A stretch of 64,000 bases of DNA from CAWFGW01 sp963815495 (GTDB taxonomy: Bacteria; Bacteroidota; Bacteroidia; Cytophagales; JAAEPT01), in assembly GCA_963815495.1 (NCBI GenBank), contig CAWFGW010000007.1, positions 310,001 through 374,000 on the forward strand, written 5' to 3'. The notes under the pieces are model-generated. The model did not search any database. It was not told the DNA's origin and saw only the letters and a list, made by a program, of their open reading frames with translations. The position numbers and the translations under genes are program-made. Position 1 is the first letter of the stretch; each line of letters starts with the position of its first letter. Positions 9,142-18,564 of the stretch are shown piece by piece.

Positions 9142-9925
9142 ATGAATACTTATTCTGGAAAGAAATACATTACTCATTTTCTTAAAGCAAACAATGCCCA
9201 CGGCATCCACTCTCCTTTTGTGTTCGATTTATACAATAAGGTGATACGACAAAAAAAATCGTCTAGTGAGTTCCATGAAATAGAACAGTTAAGAAAAGAA
9301 TTATTACACGACAAGCGTGAAATTACGACCTGTGACTTGGTTCAGGATCTGTTATATTACCTCAATCCAAAAAGAAGAATTGCTGATATTGCAAAGTATT
9401 TTTCTTCCCCCACAAAAGATGCTCGTTTTTTCTATAAACTGTGCCAATATCTAAACCCTAAAACCATACTTGAGTTGGGTACTTCTTTAGGTTTAACTAC
9501 AAGTTATTTAGCGAAGGCTGCGCCTGAAGCACGGATTGTGTCATTAGAAGGATGTCCTGAAACTGCAAACATCGCTACGACAAAATTTTAAAAAATCTAA
9601 CATTGAAAATGTTGAAGTTGTGGTTGGCAATATTGACATGACGCTATGTTCTACTTTTCCTAGAATAGGACAAATAGACCTTGCCTATATTGATGCTAAC
9701 CATACTTATGACGCCACATTAAGATATTTTAATCAACTGATTGACGATTGTCATAACGAAAGCTGCTTAATTTTTGACGACATCTATCAAAAAGAAGAAA
9801 TGACGGCTGCATGGGAAGAAATTTGCAACAGCAACAGAGCCAATGTGGTCTTAGACTTCTTCAACTTTGGCATTGTCTTCCCTAGAGTAGAACAACGAAA
9901 ACAATACTTTAGATTACGCTTCTAA
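9142..9925 (+). pseudogene. class I SAM-dependent methyltransferase, split by a +1 frameshift
   Basis: Two open frames make up one protein. The first (9142-9591) contains the SAM-binding motif TILELGTSLGLTTSYLAKAAPEARIVSLEGCPETANIA and then runs into a TAA. The second picks up as RQNFKKSNIENVEVVVGNIDM, and continues through DLAYIDANHTYDATLRYF and ESCLIFDDIY to 9925. Removing one base near A9577 (context GCT-a-CGACAA) joins them into one reading frame of about 260 residues, the normal size for this O-methyltransferase-like family in Bacteroidota. Either the gene is inactive or the assembled sequence has an error. The last 12 bases overlap the end of hisC on the other strand. Confidence 0.85.
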
Positions 9926-10967
9926 TACGTGTTTTAGTTCTTGAAGAAAAGTCGTATTTTCTTCTTCCGTTCCAACAGAAATTCGAAGGCAGTCATCACA
10001 CAACACTACTTTCGAACGGTCGCGAACAATCACTAACTTCTCGATCAACTTTTTATACAACTCCCCTGCTCCAGGTACTTTAATCAGTACTTGATTTGAA
10101 TCGGTCGGATATATTTTCTCTACTTGATCTATAGTACCCAATGCTTCTACTAACCACTCGCGCTGTTCTAGAATGTTCGCAACATATTGTTCTTTTTGAA
10201 TCACATTTTGAAGTGCTTTCAAGGCTAACTCTTGAGTCGCTAAGTTGATGTTATATGGGTATTTGATTTTGTTCAACACCTTCACAATATCTGCGTTGGC
10301 ATACCCCATACCTAAGCGTAAGAGCAGCCATACCCCATGCCTTTGAAAAAGTCTGAAGCACAAATAAATTTGGAAACTCTTTTAATCGTGTAGAAAAAGA
10401 ATACGTATCCGCAAAGTCAATATATGCTTCATCAACCACAACAATTCCATTGAACGCATATAGTAATCGTTCAATATCTTCGTTATGCATCACATTACCG
10501 CTTGGGTTGTTGGGTGAACAAATGAAGATCATTTTTGTGTTTTCATCTACTACTTTCAACACTTCATCCACTTGCAATTGAAAGTCAGTTGTGAGGTTAA
10601 CCTTGCGCACTTCCACATCATTGATATCCGCACTTACTTGATACATGCCATAGGTTGGTGGGTTAATGATGACATTATCTTTTCCAGGATTGCAAAAAGC
10701 ACGGTATAACAAATCAATCGGTTCATCGCTGCCATTACCGAGGAAGATTTGGTTTTCATCTACTTGTTTCAGTTGTGCTAACCTTTCTTTAACTTCTCGT
10801 TGAAGCGGGTCAGGATAGCGATTATAATGCCCACCACTTACTGAACCAAAAGGGTTTTCATTGGCATCTAAAAACACCCCTACTTTTCCCGTGTACTCAT
10901 CACGTGCTGAGGAATAGGGTTGAATGTTTTTGATGTTATCTCGTAGTAGTGATGTGATATTAAACAT
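9914..10967 (-). pseudogene. hisC: histidinol-phosphate aminotransferase, split by a +1 frameshift
   Basis: The N-terminal two-thirds (from ATG 10967) is a clear HisC: FLDANENPFGS, YNRYPDPLQ, GNGSDEPIDLLYRAF, CSPNNPSGN, VVDEAYIDFAD, and the PLP lysine in QTFSKAWGMAAL. Just after GMAAL the frame is lost. The second frame continues exactly as expected (RLGMGYANADIV, NKIKYPYNIN, and the RISVGTEEEN end) to 9914. One extra A on the coding strand near position 10319 (context CTT-a-CGCTTA) explains the break. HisC is a PLP enzyme of histidine synthesis. Here it is far from hisG-hisD at 34.7-36.9 kb. It may be a true pseudogene or a sequencing/assembly error. Confidence 0.88.
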
Positions 10968-11135
10968 GGGTTTGTGCTTCTTTGAAGGTGCAAATTAAGT
11001 TTTATTCGAACGAATACTAGAAACTTTTTTATGAAAACTTTACACATTGCAATGCATTAGGGATTCTTAATCTGATTGATCTTCTACAAGCTTATTTCAA
11101 AAACAGAATTTTGGGTTGAATAGTAAGATTTAATC

Positions 11136-11170
11136 ATAAAAAAAGCCCTCAGTTGAGGGCTTTTTTTTGT
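11136..11170 (-). terminator. rho-independent terminator of the 1104-aa T9SS protein gene
   Basis: The inverted repeat GCCCTC-AGTT-GAGGGC (11145-11160) is flanked by an A run on the left and eight T on the right. On the minus strand this gives a hairpin followed by a U tract, directly after the stop at 11190. Confidence 0.85.
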
Positions 11171-11189
11171 TTTAGATAATTCACTGTAA

Positions 11190-14100
11190 TTATTGCTTAA
11201 CTACTTTATAAATTTCCACACCACTATCAGACTCTACTTTCAAGAAATAAATACCATTATCCGAATCACTGATATCAATAATTGCCATTTTTTCAGTCAC
11301 ATTATATGATTCATACACTACTTTTCCGTCTGATGAAATTAAATGTAGGTTAGCTTTTGAAATATCTCCTAATGAGATGTTGACTCTATTTGTTGATGGA
11401 TTAGGATGAATACTCACCTTACTTCCCTTTAGTTCATTGACGCCTGTACATATTTCTACTACAATGGTAGCCGTATCACTATCGCTACAGTTATTTCCAT
11501 CCACATAAGTATAAACTACATCGTATACCCCTTGTCCATTCGATGGAAAAAACTCATTCCCACTTACGCCTTCTCCTGTATAATCACCCCCACTAGGTGT
11601 ACCAACAGGCAATGGCAAAGCATTCATATCACAACTAGTGTCTGGATTAAAAGGATCCAAGACAACTATTGGAGAAGTGTTGATTGTTAAATCTAAGGTA
11701 ACAATACTATCACAACCTGCAGCGTTTTCTAAAGTTACTGTAGGTGTAGTTGTTGAGCTTGTATAAGTTTTATTGTTTAAGGGCCATAAATAACTATCAC
11801 ATGCAATTTGAACATCGATTCCTGCTGTAGCATTGTTTATTGTAACTATAACTACATTAGACATTTCTAAAGAACAACTAGGGAAACCAATTGATGGACC
11901 TTTAGCCCATGTGGGGTTATTTACAAATGTTCCTAGGTACAAACCATTCCCTGCATTATTAACAGTTGAGGAACCATTCCCTTCATTAAATTGATAATTA
12001 ACAACTAATCCATTTTCATTACCATTTAACAACTCATCTTTAGTGTTATTTATTTCTACAACAGAACGAGCAACATTCCAAATACGTACATCGCTGATAT
12101 TACCTGAGAAAAATTCCGTTCCATTGGAAAGCCCTCCTCCTATTTTAAATTCATTCCCTGAAGATACAAAGTTCGTTCCGTAGGACGCACTTCCATCCTG
12201 AACACCATCCATATATAATTTAACAGCACTACCATCATAAACCGCTGCAACATGTGTCCATGTTCCCACAGGAACAACAGTTGAGCCTGTTGCTATCAAA
12301 GCATTGTTAATGAACAAATTGAGTTTGTCGTTATCAATTCTAAAAAGGAATGGATAGCTCCCTTCATAATTAGATATAATAGTCTGCAACGACCCCATTG
12401 AAGTTCTTTTAATCCACGCTTCTACAGTGATTTTCTTACTACCAGCAAACTCTGTATTCCAAAAAGAAGTACCTAAACTGACCTTTTGTTTACCCGTGTT
12501 ACCAGTAAATTTTAATGCACCAAAAGACTTTTCTGCAAAGACATTGTATGTTGTTGTTGCCTTTACCGTATCAATATTTAATGAAATATTCGAGCCAGTC
12601 CCCATAACCGGACCTGCAACTACCAAATCAGAGGCCTCTTTTCTCAGGTAATAGTTTACTCCTTGTTGAGTAGAAGATACATTTACTACTGTTGATCCAA
12701 TTGAGCAAAACTCGTTTTCTTCAACACTAACATTTTGATTATCAATAGCATTAATAGTTAAATTAAGTGTAATAACACTATCACAACCAGTACTATTTTC
12801 AAGTGTAAATGTTGCGGTAGTATTACTCTGATTATATGTTTTACCATCTATCCATTGGAAACTACCACATGATGTAACTACATCTGTACTTGATGAGCTT
12901 TCACCAATTGTAATCATAACATCATCACTTGAGTTTGGACAAACGCCATTTGATGATGTCCATCTTAAAAGATATGATGTACCAACTGTACCAGAAAAGG
13001 CAGAAATATTACTTGTCGGTGCGGTTATTGACCCACCAGCCCCAGATAATAATGACCAAGTTCCCACTTCATTAAACCCTAAAATTGCATTTCCAGCTAA
13101 GTTAATCGCTGTACTACAAGTAGTTTGATCTACTCCTGCATTCGCAGTTGTAGGATTATTATAAAAAGTAACTACTACCTCATCAATAGAAGTTTGACAG
13201 ACCCCATCATTTGTCGACCATCTTAAAGTATAACTTATTCCAGCTGAACCAGTAAAGATAGAAGTATTGCTTGACGGGGTGACAATAGAACCACCAGCAC
13301 CCGATACAATTGACCATGTGCCATTAGTTAAGTTATTACCTGCTAATGTTGTAGTTGTCCCACATACATTTTGATCAGAACCAGCATTTGCAGTTTGTTG
13401 AGATTTCAAACTTACAATAACATCATCAGTAGAATTAGAACAGGTACCATTCGATGAAGTCCATCTTAATGTATAAGTTGCACCTGCTGATCCTGAAAAA
13501 GCTGACACATTACTGGTAGGTGTTGAAATCATTCCTCCAGCGCCTGATATAATTGACCAATGACCATTGGTAACACTATTTCCTGCTAAAGTGGTTGTTG
13601 TTCCACATACATTTTGATCCGCTCCTGCATTTGCTACTGTAGGGTTACCAGAAAAAGTAACTACTACATCGTCAGATGAAGCGGTACAGGCTCCATTACT
13701 TAAAGTCCATCGCAATGTATATGACGTTCCTGCTACGCCTGAAAAGGTAGATGTATTACTATTTGGGCTAGTAATTGAACCTCCTGCTCCGGATATTATC
13801 GACCATGCTCCACCTGAAGCGCTGTTACCAGCTAAACTTGTGGAAGTTCCACAGACATTTTGGTCAGGTCCTGCATTTGCAGTTTGCGCAGTACTTACAC
13901 TTACTGTTTTACTACCACATGAACCTGCAGTAACGCAACCACCTTCACCTCGTACAAAGTAAGTAGTTGATGCGCCTGTAGGTGTCACTTGAAAAGTTGA
14001 ACTTGTCGTGGATCCTACGAAAGTTCCACCACAAGAACCCGAGTATATAAACCATTTTGTTGCATCATTTAAATTACCGGATATGGACAGGTTAGTGGTA

Positions 14101-14504
14101 TTACCACTACAAACCGATGCAGGAGATGCTGTTATTATTGGAACTGTTGGATTAGTACATGGAGAAGCACAATTCCCTGTTACACTTATTATAAAACAAC
14201 CAAACGTACCGTTCCAATCGCCACATGGAGGTATTGCTGTTGCTGTATTGTTATAATAAATTTCATACGTAGAACCTGACGTTTCAGTCATCGCCCATTT
14301 TGAACCAGTCCACTTTATGGTATGGATACCTTTTACATATTTATTTTTTCCATTTTCCTGACCTGCTACAGTATATGAACCAGTTATTGAGTTCCCTGTA
14401 CAGTTGTCGGGATTACCATCTTTAATGGCCACTGTAACTGATTGTGCAAAAGTTTGAAAAGCTATGAACATTATGCCTATAGCTAAGAAGTAAATTTTTT
14501 TCAT
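11190..14504 (-). CDS. T9SS-secreted multidomain surface protein with LamG domain
   Basis: This is a 1104-residue secreted protein. It starts with a signal peptide (MKKIYFLAIGIMFIAFQTFAQ). Four tandem repeats of about 80 residues follow (about 207-535), each with DQNVCGTxxxLAGN, WSIISGAGG and YTLRWTxSNGxC. Two CDSxxTLxLTIN modules flank a LamG/concanavalin-like domain (ALKFTGNTGKQKVSLG to ISDVRIWNVARS). The last 80 residues are a T9SS type A sorting domain (VSIHPNPSTNRVNIS, then GIYFLKVES, ending KVVKQ). It is exported through the outer membrane and probably anchored there. The ligand is unknown; LamG domains often bind glycans or other proteins. It is a single-gene unit with its own terminator. 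Confidence 0.9.
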   Translation of the reverse strand: MKKIYFLAIGIMFIAFQTFAQSVTVAIKDGNPDNCTGNSITGSYTVAGQENGKNKYVKGIHTIKWTGSKWAMTETSGSTYEIYYNNTATAIPPCGDWNGTFGCFIISVTGNCASPCTNPTVPIITASPASVCSGNTTNLSISGNLNDATKWFIYSGSCGGTFVGSTTSSTFQVTPTGASTTYFVRGEGGCVTAGSCGSKTVSVSTAQTANAGPDQNVCGTSTSLAGNSASGGAWSIISGAGGSITSPNSNTSTFSGVAGTSYTLRWTLSNGACTASSDDVVVTFSGNPTVANAGADQNVCGTTTTLAGNSVTNGHWSIISGAGGMISTPTSNVSAFSGSAGATYTLRWTSSNGTCSNSTDDVIVSLKSQQTANAGSDQNVCGTTTTLAGNNLTNGTWSIVSGAGGSIVTPSSNTSIFTGSAGISYTLRWSTNDGVCQTSIDEVVVTFYNNPTTANAGVDQTTCSTAINLAGNAILGFNEVGTWSLLSGAGGSITAPTSNISAFSGTVGTSYLLRWTSSNGVCPNSSDDVMITIGESSSSTDVVTSCGSFQWIDGKTYNQSNTTATFTLENSTGCDSVITLNLTINAIDNQNVSVEENEFCSIGSTVVNVSSTQQGVNYYLRKEASDLVVAGPVMGTGSNISLNIDTVKATTTYNVFAEKSFGALKFTGNTGKQKVSLGTSFWNTEFAGSKKITVEAWIKRTSMGSLQTIISNYEGSYPFLFRIDNDKLNLFINNALIATGSTVVPVGTWTHVAAVYDGSAVKLYMDGVQDGSASYGTNFVSSGNEFKIGGGLSNGTEFFSGNISDVRIWNVARSVVEINNTKDELLNGNENGLVVNYQFNEGNGSSTVNNAGNGLYLGTFVNNPTWAKGPSIGFPSCSLEMSNVVIVTINNATAGIDVQIACDSYLWPLNNKTYTSSTTTPTVTLENAAGCDSIVTLDLTINTSPIVVLDPFNPDTSCDMNALPLPVGTPSGGDYTGEGVSGNEFFPSNGQGVYDVVYTYVDGNNCSDSDTATIVVEICTGVNELKGSKVSIHPNPSTNRVNISLGDISKANLHLISSDGKVVYESYNVTEKMAIIDISDSDNGIYFLKVESDSGVEIYKVVKQ
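12899..13890 (-). repeat. four tandem ~80-residue coding repeats
   Basis: Inside the T9SS surface protein, four consecutive units begin with ANAGxDQ and end with DDVxVxF or similar. The first three share DQNVCGT and LAGN; the fourth diverges (DQTTCSTAINLAGN) and has an insert. The DNA copies are similar enough to make slippage or recombination possible. Confidence 0.8.
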
Positions 14505-14628
14505 TTAATAAATAGATTTGGTTAAGAATAAAAACAATGCGGTTTATAAGAACAACGATTTGTTTGCCACACAAGCAAGCGTGAACGAAGTATTAATAAA
14601 AAGGTTATAAACAATTCTTAATAGTACA

Positions 14629-14660
14629 TAAAAAAAGCCCTCAGTGGAGGGCTTTTTTTA
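14629..14660 (-). terminator. rho-independent terminator of leuCD
   Basis: GCCCTC-AGTG-GAGGGC (14638-14653) is preceded by an A run and followed by seven T. On the minus strand it lies 30 bases past the leuD stop. The stem is identical to the one at 11145-11160, differing only in one loop base. Confidence 0.85.
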
Positions 14661-14691
14661 TAAATAATTAATAATATTTCATCTGAAGGAC

Positions 14692-15300
14692 TTAGATAAT
14701 CTCTAATGCTCTATTTTTCGCTTGCTTTTCGTAAGCTTCAATTTTTTCTTTTTGAGCGAGGATGTAGTCAATATCATCATAACCGTTGATCATACACGTT
14801 TTTTTGTATGCTCCGATTTCAAATGATTCTGATTTACCACTGCTTGCAATCGTAAATGTTTGTTCGACCAAATCAACTTCGAATTTTGCTTCGTTATTTT
14901 TTTCAATCTCATCGAATATTTCTTCCAGAAATGCATCCGTAACTTGAACAGGCAACAACCCGTTGTTCAATGCATTACCTTTAAAAATATCTGCAAAGAA
15001 AGAAGAGACAACTACCTTAAAAGGGAAATCATAAATAGCCCAGGCAGCGTGTTCTCTTGATGAGCCAGTACCAAAGTTTTTCCCAGCTACTAAAATCTCA
15101 CCACTGTATTTAGGATTGTTTAATGGGAAGTCTGTTTTTGGCGTACCATCTGCATTGTAACGCCAGTCTCTAAATAAGTTTTCACCAAAACCATCACGTG
15201 TTGTTGCTTTTAAGAAACGTGCAGGAATGATTTGATCGGTATCTATATCTTCAATTTGTAGCGGTATTGCCCGCGATACTAATTTTTTAAATTTTTCCAT
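14692..15300 (-). CDS. leuD: 3-isopropylmalate dehydratase small subunit
   Basis: The 202-residue subunit has IPLQIEDIDTDQIIPARFL near the N-terminus and the swivelling-domain motif GKNFGTGSSREHAAWA (about 74-89), both typical of LeuD. With LeuC it isomerises 2-isopropylmalate to 3-isopropylmalate in leucine synthesis. The gene is 82 bp downstream of leuC on the same strand and is followed by a strong terminator. No leuA or leuB is adjacent. Confidence 0.96.
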   Translation of the reverse strand: MEKFKKLVSRAIPLQIEDIDTDQIIPARFLKATTRDGFGENLFRDWRYNADGTPKTDFPLNNPKYSGEILVAGKNFGTGSSREHAAWAIYDFPFKVVVSSFFADIFKGNALNNGLLPVQVTDAFLEEIFDEIEKNNEAKFEVDLVEQTFTIASSGKSESFEIGAYKKTCMINGYDDIDYILAQKEKIEAYEKQAKNRALEII

Positions 15301-15382
15301 TTTTTAAATGCGTTTAATGTTTGTGGCTCCCTGTTTATTGAATTTTCATGCTTTAAACTTGGAGCCTAAATCTTCTTTAAAC

Positions 15383-16783
15383 TTAGATCAGTTCTCTTAC
15401 ATCAACAATTTTACCTGCAATAGCACATGCCGCAACAGTTAATGGTGATGCAAGGATTGTTCGTGAACCTGGGCCCTGACGACCTTCAAAATTTCTGTTT
15501 GAAGTTGCTACTGCATATTCTCCTTTAGGAATTTTGTCTTCGTTCATGGCTAAACAAGCCGAACAACCTGGTTCTCTTAATTCAAAACCTGCTTCTTTCA
15601 AAATCACATCTATACCTTCAGCAATTGCTTGTTGCTCCACAGCTTTAGATCCTGGAACGATTAACGGGTTGACATGAGCTGCTTTTTGCTTTCCTTTTAC
15701 GTACTCGGCAAAAATTCTAAAGTCTTCAATTCGACCGTTAGTACATGAACCTAAGAATACCCAGTCGATTTTCTTTCCGATCATTTTGTCACCTGGAGCA
15801 AAGCCCATGTAGTCACATGATTTTTGGAAAGTAATGCGATTGTTTTCGTCTTTTATGTCGGCTAAAGTCGGGATAGAACCATCAACCCCTACTCCCATTC
15901 CGGGGTTCGTACCGTAGGTCACCATTGGGGCAATATCCTCTGCCTTAAAGTAAACCTCTTTATCAAATTTTGCATCAGCATCTGAAGGAAGTGTTTTCCA
16001 ATAAGCTACTGCTTCGTCCCATTTGGCTCCTGTTGGTGCAAATGTTTTTCCTTTTACATAGTCAAAAGTAGTTTCATCGGGAGCAATCATACCACCACGT
16101 GCACCCATTTCGATGGACATGTTGCAGATGGTCATTCGCGCTTCCATAGATAATGAAGTGATTGCCGAACCGCAGAATTCCACGAAGTAGCCAGCACCAC
16201 CACCAGTACCCAATTTTGAGATGACATATAAGACCAAATCTTTTGATAATACTCCTTTTCCAAGGACACCATCGATTTGAATTTTCATTGTTTTAGGTTT
16301 TGCTAACAACAAACACTGCGTTGCTAACACGCTTTCTACCTGACTGGTACCAATACCAAAAGCGATAGAACCAAAAGCACCGTGTGTTGACGTGTGTGAG
16401 TCACCGCAAACCATGGTCATACCTGGTTTGGTTAACCCTAACTGGGGACCTATAATGTGAACCACACCATGATAATCATGACCTAAGCCATAATATGCAA
16501 CATTGTGTTTTTCACAGTTAGTTTGAAGTTTAGCCACTTGAACGCGGGATAACTCTTCTTTAATAGGAGAAAGCTGATCTCTAGTTGGTACGTTGTGGTC
16601 AGGGGTAGCTGTAGTGAGGTTTGGACGAAACACGCCAACACCTCTGTTTTCAACTCCTGTAAATGCCTGTGGCGAAGTAACCTCATGTACCAAATGTCTA
16701 TCTATATAGATCACATCCGTAGTTTCGTCCACTGTATGAACCACGTGCGCACTCCATACTTTTTCAAATAACGTTTTTCCCAT
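15383..16783 (-). CDS. leuC: 3-isopropylmalate dehydratase large subunit
   Basis: The 466-residue protein is of the aconitase family. The three cysteine ligands of the 4Fe-4S cluster are present in FLGSCTNGRIEDF (first) and EPGCSACLAMN (second and third). Other hallmarks are TLFEKVWSAHVV, CGDSHTSTHGAFG and ATSNRNFEGRQG. It forms the catalytic complex with LeuD. It is first of a two-gene unit. Confidence 0.97.
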   Translation of the reverse strand: MGKTLFEKVWSAHVVHTVDETTDVIYIDRHLVHEVTSPQAFTGVENRGVGVFRPNLTTATPDHNVPTRDQLSPIKEELSRVQVAKLQTNCEKHNVAYYGLGHDYHGVVHIIGPQLGLTKPGMTMVCGDSHTSTHGAFGSIAFGIGTSQVESVLATQCLLLAKPKTMKIQIDGVLGKGVLSKDLVLYVISKLGTGGGAGYFVEFCGSAITSLSMEARMTICNMSIEMGARGGMIAPDETTFDYVKGKTFAPTGAKWDEAVAYWKTLPSDADAKFDKEVYFKAEDIAPMVTYGTNPGMGVGVDGSIPTLADIKDENNRITFQKSCDYMGFAPGDKMIGKKIDWVFLGSCTNGRIEDFRIFAEYVKGKQKAAHVNPLIVPGSKAVEQQAIAEGIDVILKEAGFELREPGCSACLAMNEDKIPKGEYAVATSNRNFEGRQGPGSRTILASPLTVAACAIAGKIVDVRELI

Positions 16784-16934
16784 TCGTGTATATCTGTTTT
16801 TGTCTCTTAAAATCGGGCAACAAAGGTAGCTAATTTTTATGAATTTAGGTATTGTACTCGTAAAGACATTTTTATTTGAACAAAATGAAAGTAATTTGCA
16901 TTAATTAGTGGCACAAAAAATGTAACAACCCGCG

Positions 16935-17402
16935 ATGACTAATTTAAGGAAGCTTATGAAACAACTATTTATATTAACTGCTATCATTTTCGGCATCAGC
17001 TGTTCTTCGTTTACTAGCGATGACACCACCAATTTGAGTGAAGAAAAAGGCATTCAGTTTTATCATGATTTTGACGAAGCCCTGGCTGAAGCAAAAAAAA
17101 CAGGTAAACCCTTATTCGTTGATGCTTATGCTACGTGGTGTGGACCATGCAAGTGGATGTCGGCAAAAACCTTTACGCAAAAAAGTGTGGGTGACTACTA
17201 CAACACGCATTTCATTAATGTGAAAATTGATGCAGAAAAAGGGAAGGGAAAGGCATTTGCACAAAAATATAACATTAGAGCCTACCCTACCCTCTTTTTT
17301 ATTGGTGCTGATGGCAAATTAATTCAAAAAACGGAAGGTGCTTTGGATGGCGTACAACTGTTGCAGTTAGGAGAAAAGGTGCTTTCAAAATATGAACACT
17401 AA
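16935..17402 (+). CDS. thioredoxin-fold lipoprotein
   Basis: The 155-residue protein has a lipoprotein signal (hydrophobic ILTAIIFGISC with the lipobox cysteine) and then a thioredoxin-like domain with the redox motif ATWCGPCKWM, followed by YPTLFFIGADGK with the cis-proline. It should sit in the periplasm, tethered to a membrane, and reduce or exchange disulfides. The ATG at 16956 (MKQLFILTA) gives a more normal signal-peptide N-terminus than 16935 and may be the true start. It is followed by a strong terminator. The thiol partner is unknown. Confidence 0.88.
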   Translation: MTNLRKLMKQLFILTAIIFGISCSSFTSDDTTNLSEEKGIQFYHDFDEALAEAKKTGKPLFVDAYATWCGPCKWMSAKTFTQKSVGDYYNTHFINVKIDAEKGKGKAFAQKYNIRAYPTLFFIGADGKLIQKTEGALDGVQLLQLGEKVLSKYEH

Positions 17403-17427
17403 TAGATTAAAAATAAATGATTATTCA

Positions 17428-17471
17428 GCCAATTCAACCTCCTAATCGGGAGTTTGGATTGGCTTTTTTTG
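17428..17471 (+). terminator. rho-independent terminator after the thioredoxin gene
   Basis: A long stem, GCCAATTCAACCTCC paired with GGGAGTTTGGATTGGC (17428-17463), is followed by seven T. The gene that follows must therefore have its own promoter, presumably in the leader element. Confidence 0.85.
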
Positions 17472-17483
17472 TCATAACTCTAA

Positions 17484-17636
17484 CCGATTGTAAACGTTTG
17501 TAGAATTTTTTATTTGGGTTACAAACGGATAAACTTGGATTTCAGAACCAATAACGTCTTTTTGATAAATTTTTAGTTAGATTTATAGGAAATCTTTGTA
17601 TACAGGATAAAACACGTATCTATTATCCAGTTATTG
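17484..17636 (+). repeat. two-hairpin leader element, copy 1
   Basis: This segment is the diverged sister of 60924-61076. Shared blocks, in order: CCGATTGTAAACGTTTGTA, CGGATAAACT, a GACG or AACG block running into CTTTTT, then GTTAGATTTA and AGGA, and a hairpin ending TATCCAGTT. The first hairpin (17484-17496 with 17516-17528) keeps about 10 of 13 pairs, and the second keeps GGATAA/TTATCC. TAGATTTA (17578-17585) is one base from the TAnnTTTG promoter box and is conserved in both copies. It lies between the thioredoxin terminator and the 297-aa gene, so it is probably the promoter/leader, and possibly an insertion site, for the accessory gene. Confidence 0.7.
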
Positions 17637-17660
17637 TGGAGTACGAACAAAACGTAAATA

Positions 17661-18554
17661 ATGAGAAAACTACTTTTTACCCTAGTTGTATGTCTGAGTA
17701 TTTCAACTGTTAACGCTGCAAGTATCAATGATGAGATTATTGAACTAGCAAAAATTTACAGGAACTTCATGTTTCGGAACTCACCTGTAGAATCAACTTT
17801 TAAGCAACTTGACAACATAAAATCCGAGGAACTTTCGGGTTCAGTTTCATTTATTAAGGAGACAATAACCACTGGTAATGCTTTAACCACCAAACAATTT
17901 CTGACTCCACCAGACTTAAAGACACTGCTAAACCTATATATAATTCGAAGAGTTAGCTGGAATCTCCGCGAAGAGACTCCAAGAGACAACAACAATGTAA
18001 TCGCTGAACTTCATATGAAAGGATTGACTCGATACGAATTAATTGATAGCTATTATGACATGTTGTTTAGTGGTATAGCTAACAAAAATCAACCTTTCGA
18101 TTTATCAGTTACCAATTTCGAATTGTTTGATTACGGACTGATTGATGAAACAGAGAAGGGTATCTTCTTCCTGAAGGCCATGGATTTTTGTGGAACAACC
18201 ATTTGGGGGTACATAAACATTGTTAAACCACCGAACTACAAAAAAGCACTTGAATATATTGAGAAATTCCCAAAATTCAACGGTCAACCATATTATCAAC
18301 ATTTAGATTTTGGATTTCCTGACTTTGAACTTCAAATTGAAAAAGATAAAGAAAAAGAAAGCTTTAAATTCTATTATATTAATAAGTATTATGACACTCT
18401 ACTTTCACACCTGGTTTGTCTAAGTCAGAAGAAAAAACAGAAGGAGGCAAAAGAGGACTTAGCTCTTGGTTCGATATTGAAGGAAAGAAACTACTATAAA
18501 TACTCGAAAAAGAAGGAAGTACTGGAATCGCTCTTCAAAACAATAGAACGATAG
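17661..18554 (+). CDS. secreted protein of unknown function (accessory unit)
   Basis: The 297-residue protein has a signal peptide (MRKLLFTLVVCLSISTVNAA) and no domain that I recognise. The mature protein is mostly helical-looking and rich in K, E, F and Y, with IRRVSWNLREETPR, a central DYGLIDETEKGIFFLKAMDFCG stretch, and a lysine-rich C-terminus (SQKKKQKEAKEDLAL, KYSKKKEVLESLF). There is no lipobox. It is preceded by leader element copy 1 and followed by an attC-like stem-loop, so it looks like a single captured gene unit. Function unknown. Confidence 0.75.
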   Translation: MRKLLFTLVVCLSISTVNAASINDEIIELAKIYRNFMFRNSPVESTFKQLDNIKSEELSGSVSFIKETITTGNALTTKQFLTPPDLKTLLNLYIIRRVSWNLREETPRDNNNVIAELHMKGLTRYELIDSYYDMLFSGIANKNQPFDLSVTNFELFDYGLIDETEKGIFFLKAMDFCGTTIWGYINIVKPPNYKKALEYIEKFPKFNGQPYYQHLDFGFPDFELQIEKDKEKESFKFYYINKYYDTLLSHLVCLSQKKKQKEAKEDLALGSILKERNYYKYSKKKEVLESLFKTIER

Positions 18555-18564
18555 AAACGTTCTT

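Noticed and set aside
9570..9600. Programmed frameshift in the methyltransferase gene
   Set aside because: There is no slippery heptamer with a downstream structure at the break, the AAAATTTTAAAAAA tract is past the point of change, and hisC next to it has the same kind of break. Error or mutation is simpler.
12899..13890. Non-coding tandem repeat in the T9SS gene
   Set aside because: The periodicity comes from four protein repeats of about 80 residues in an intact reading frame.
15301..15382. GGCTCC...GGAGCC inverted repeat between leuC and leuD as an attenuator
   Set aside because: The arms are six bases and about 30 bases apart, and there is no leader peptide or T tract. Not supported.
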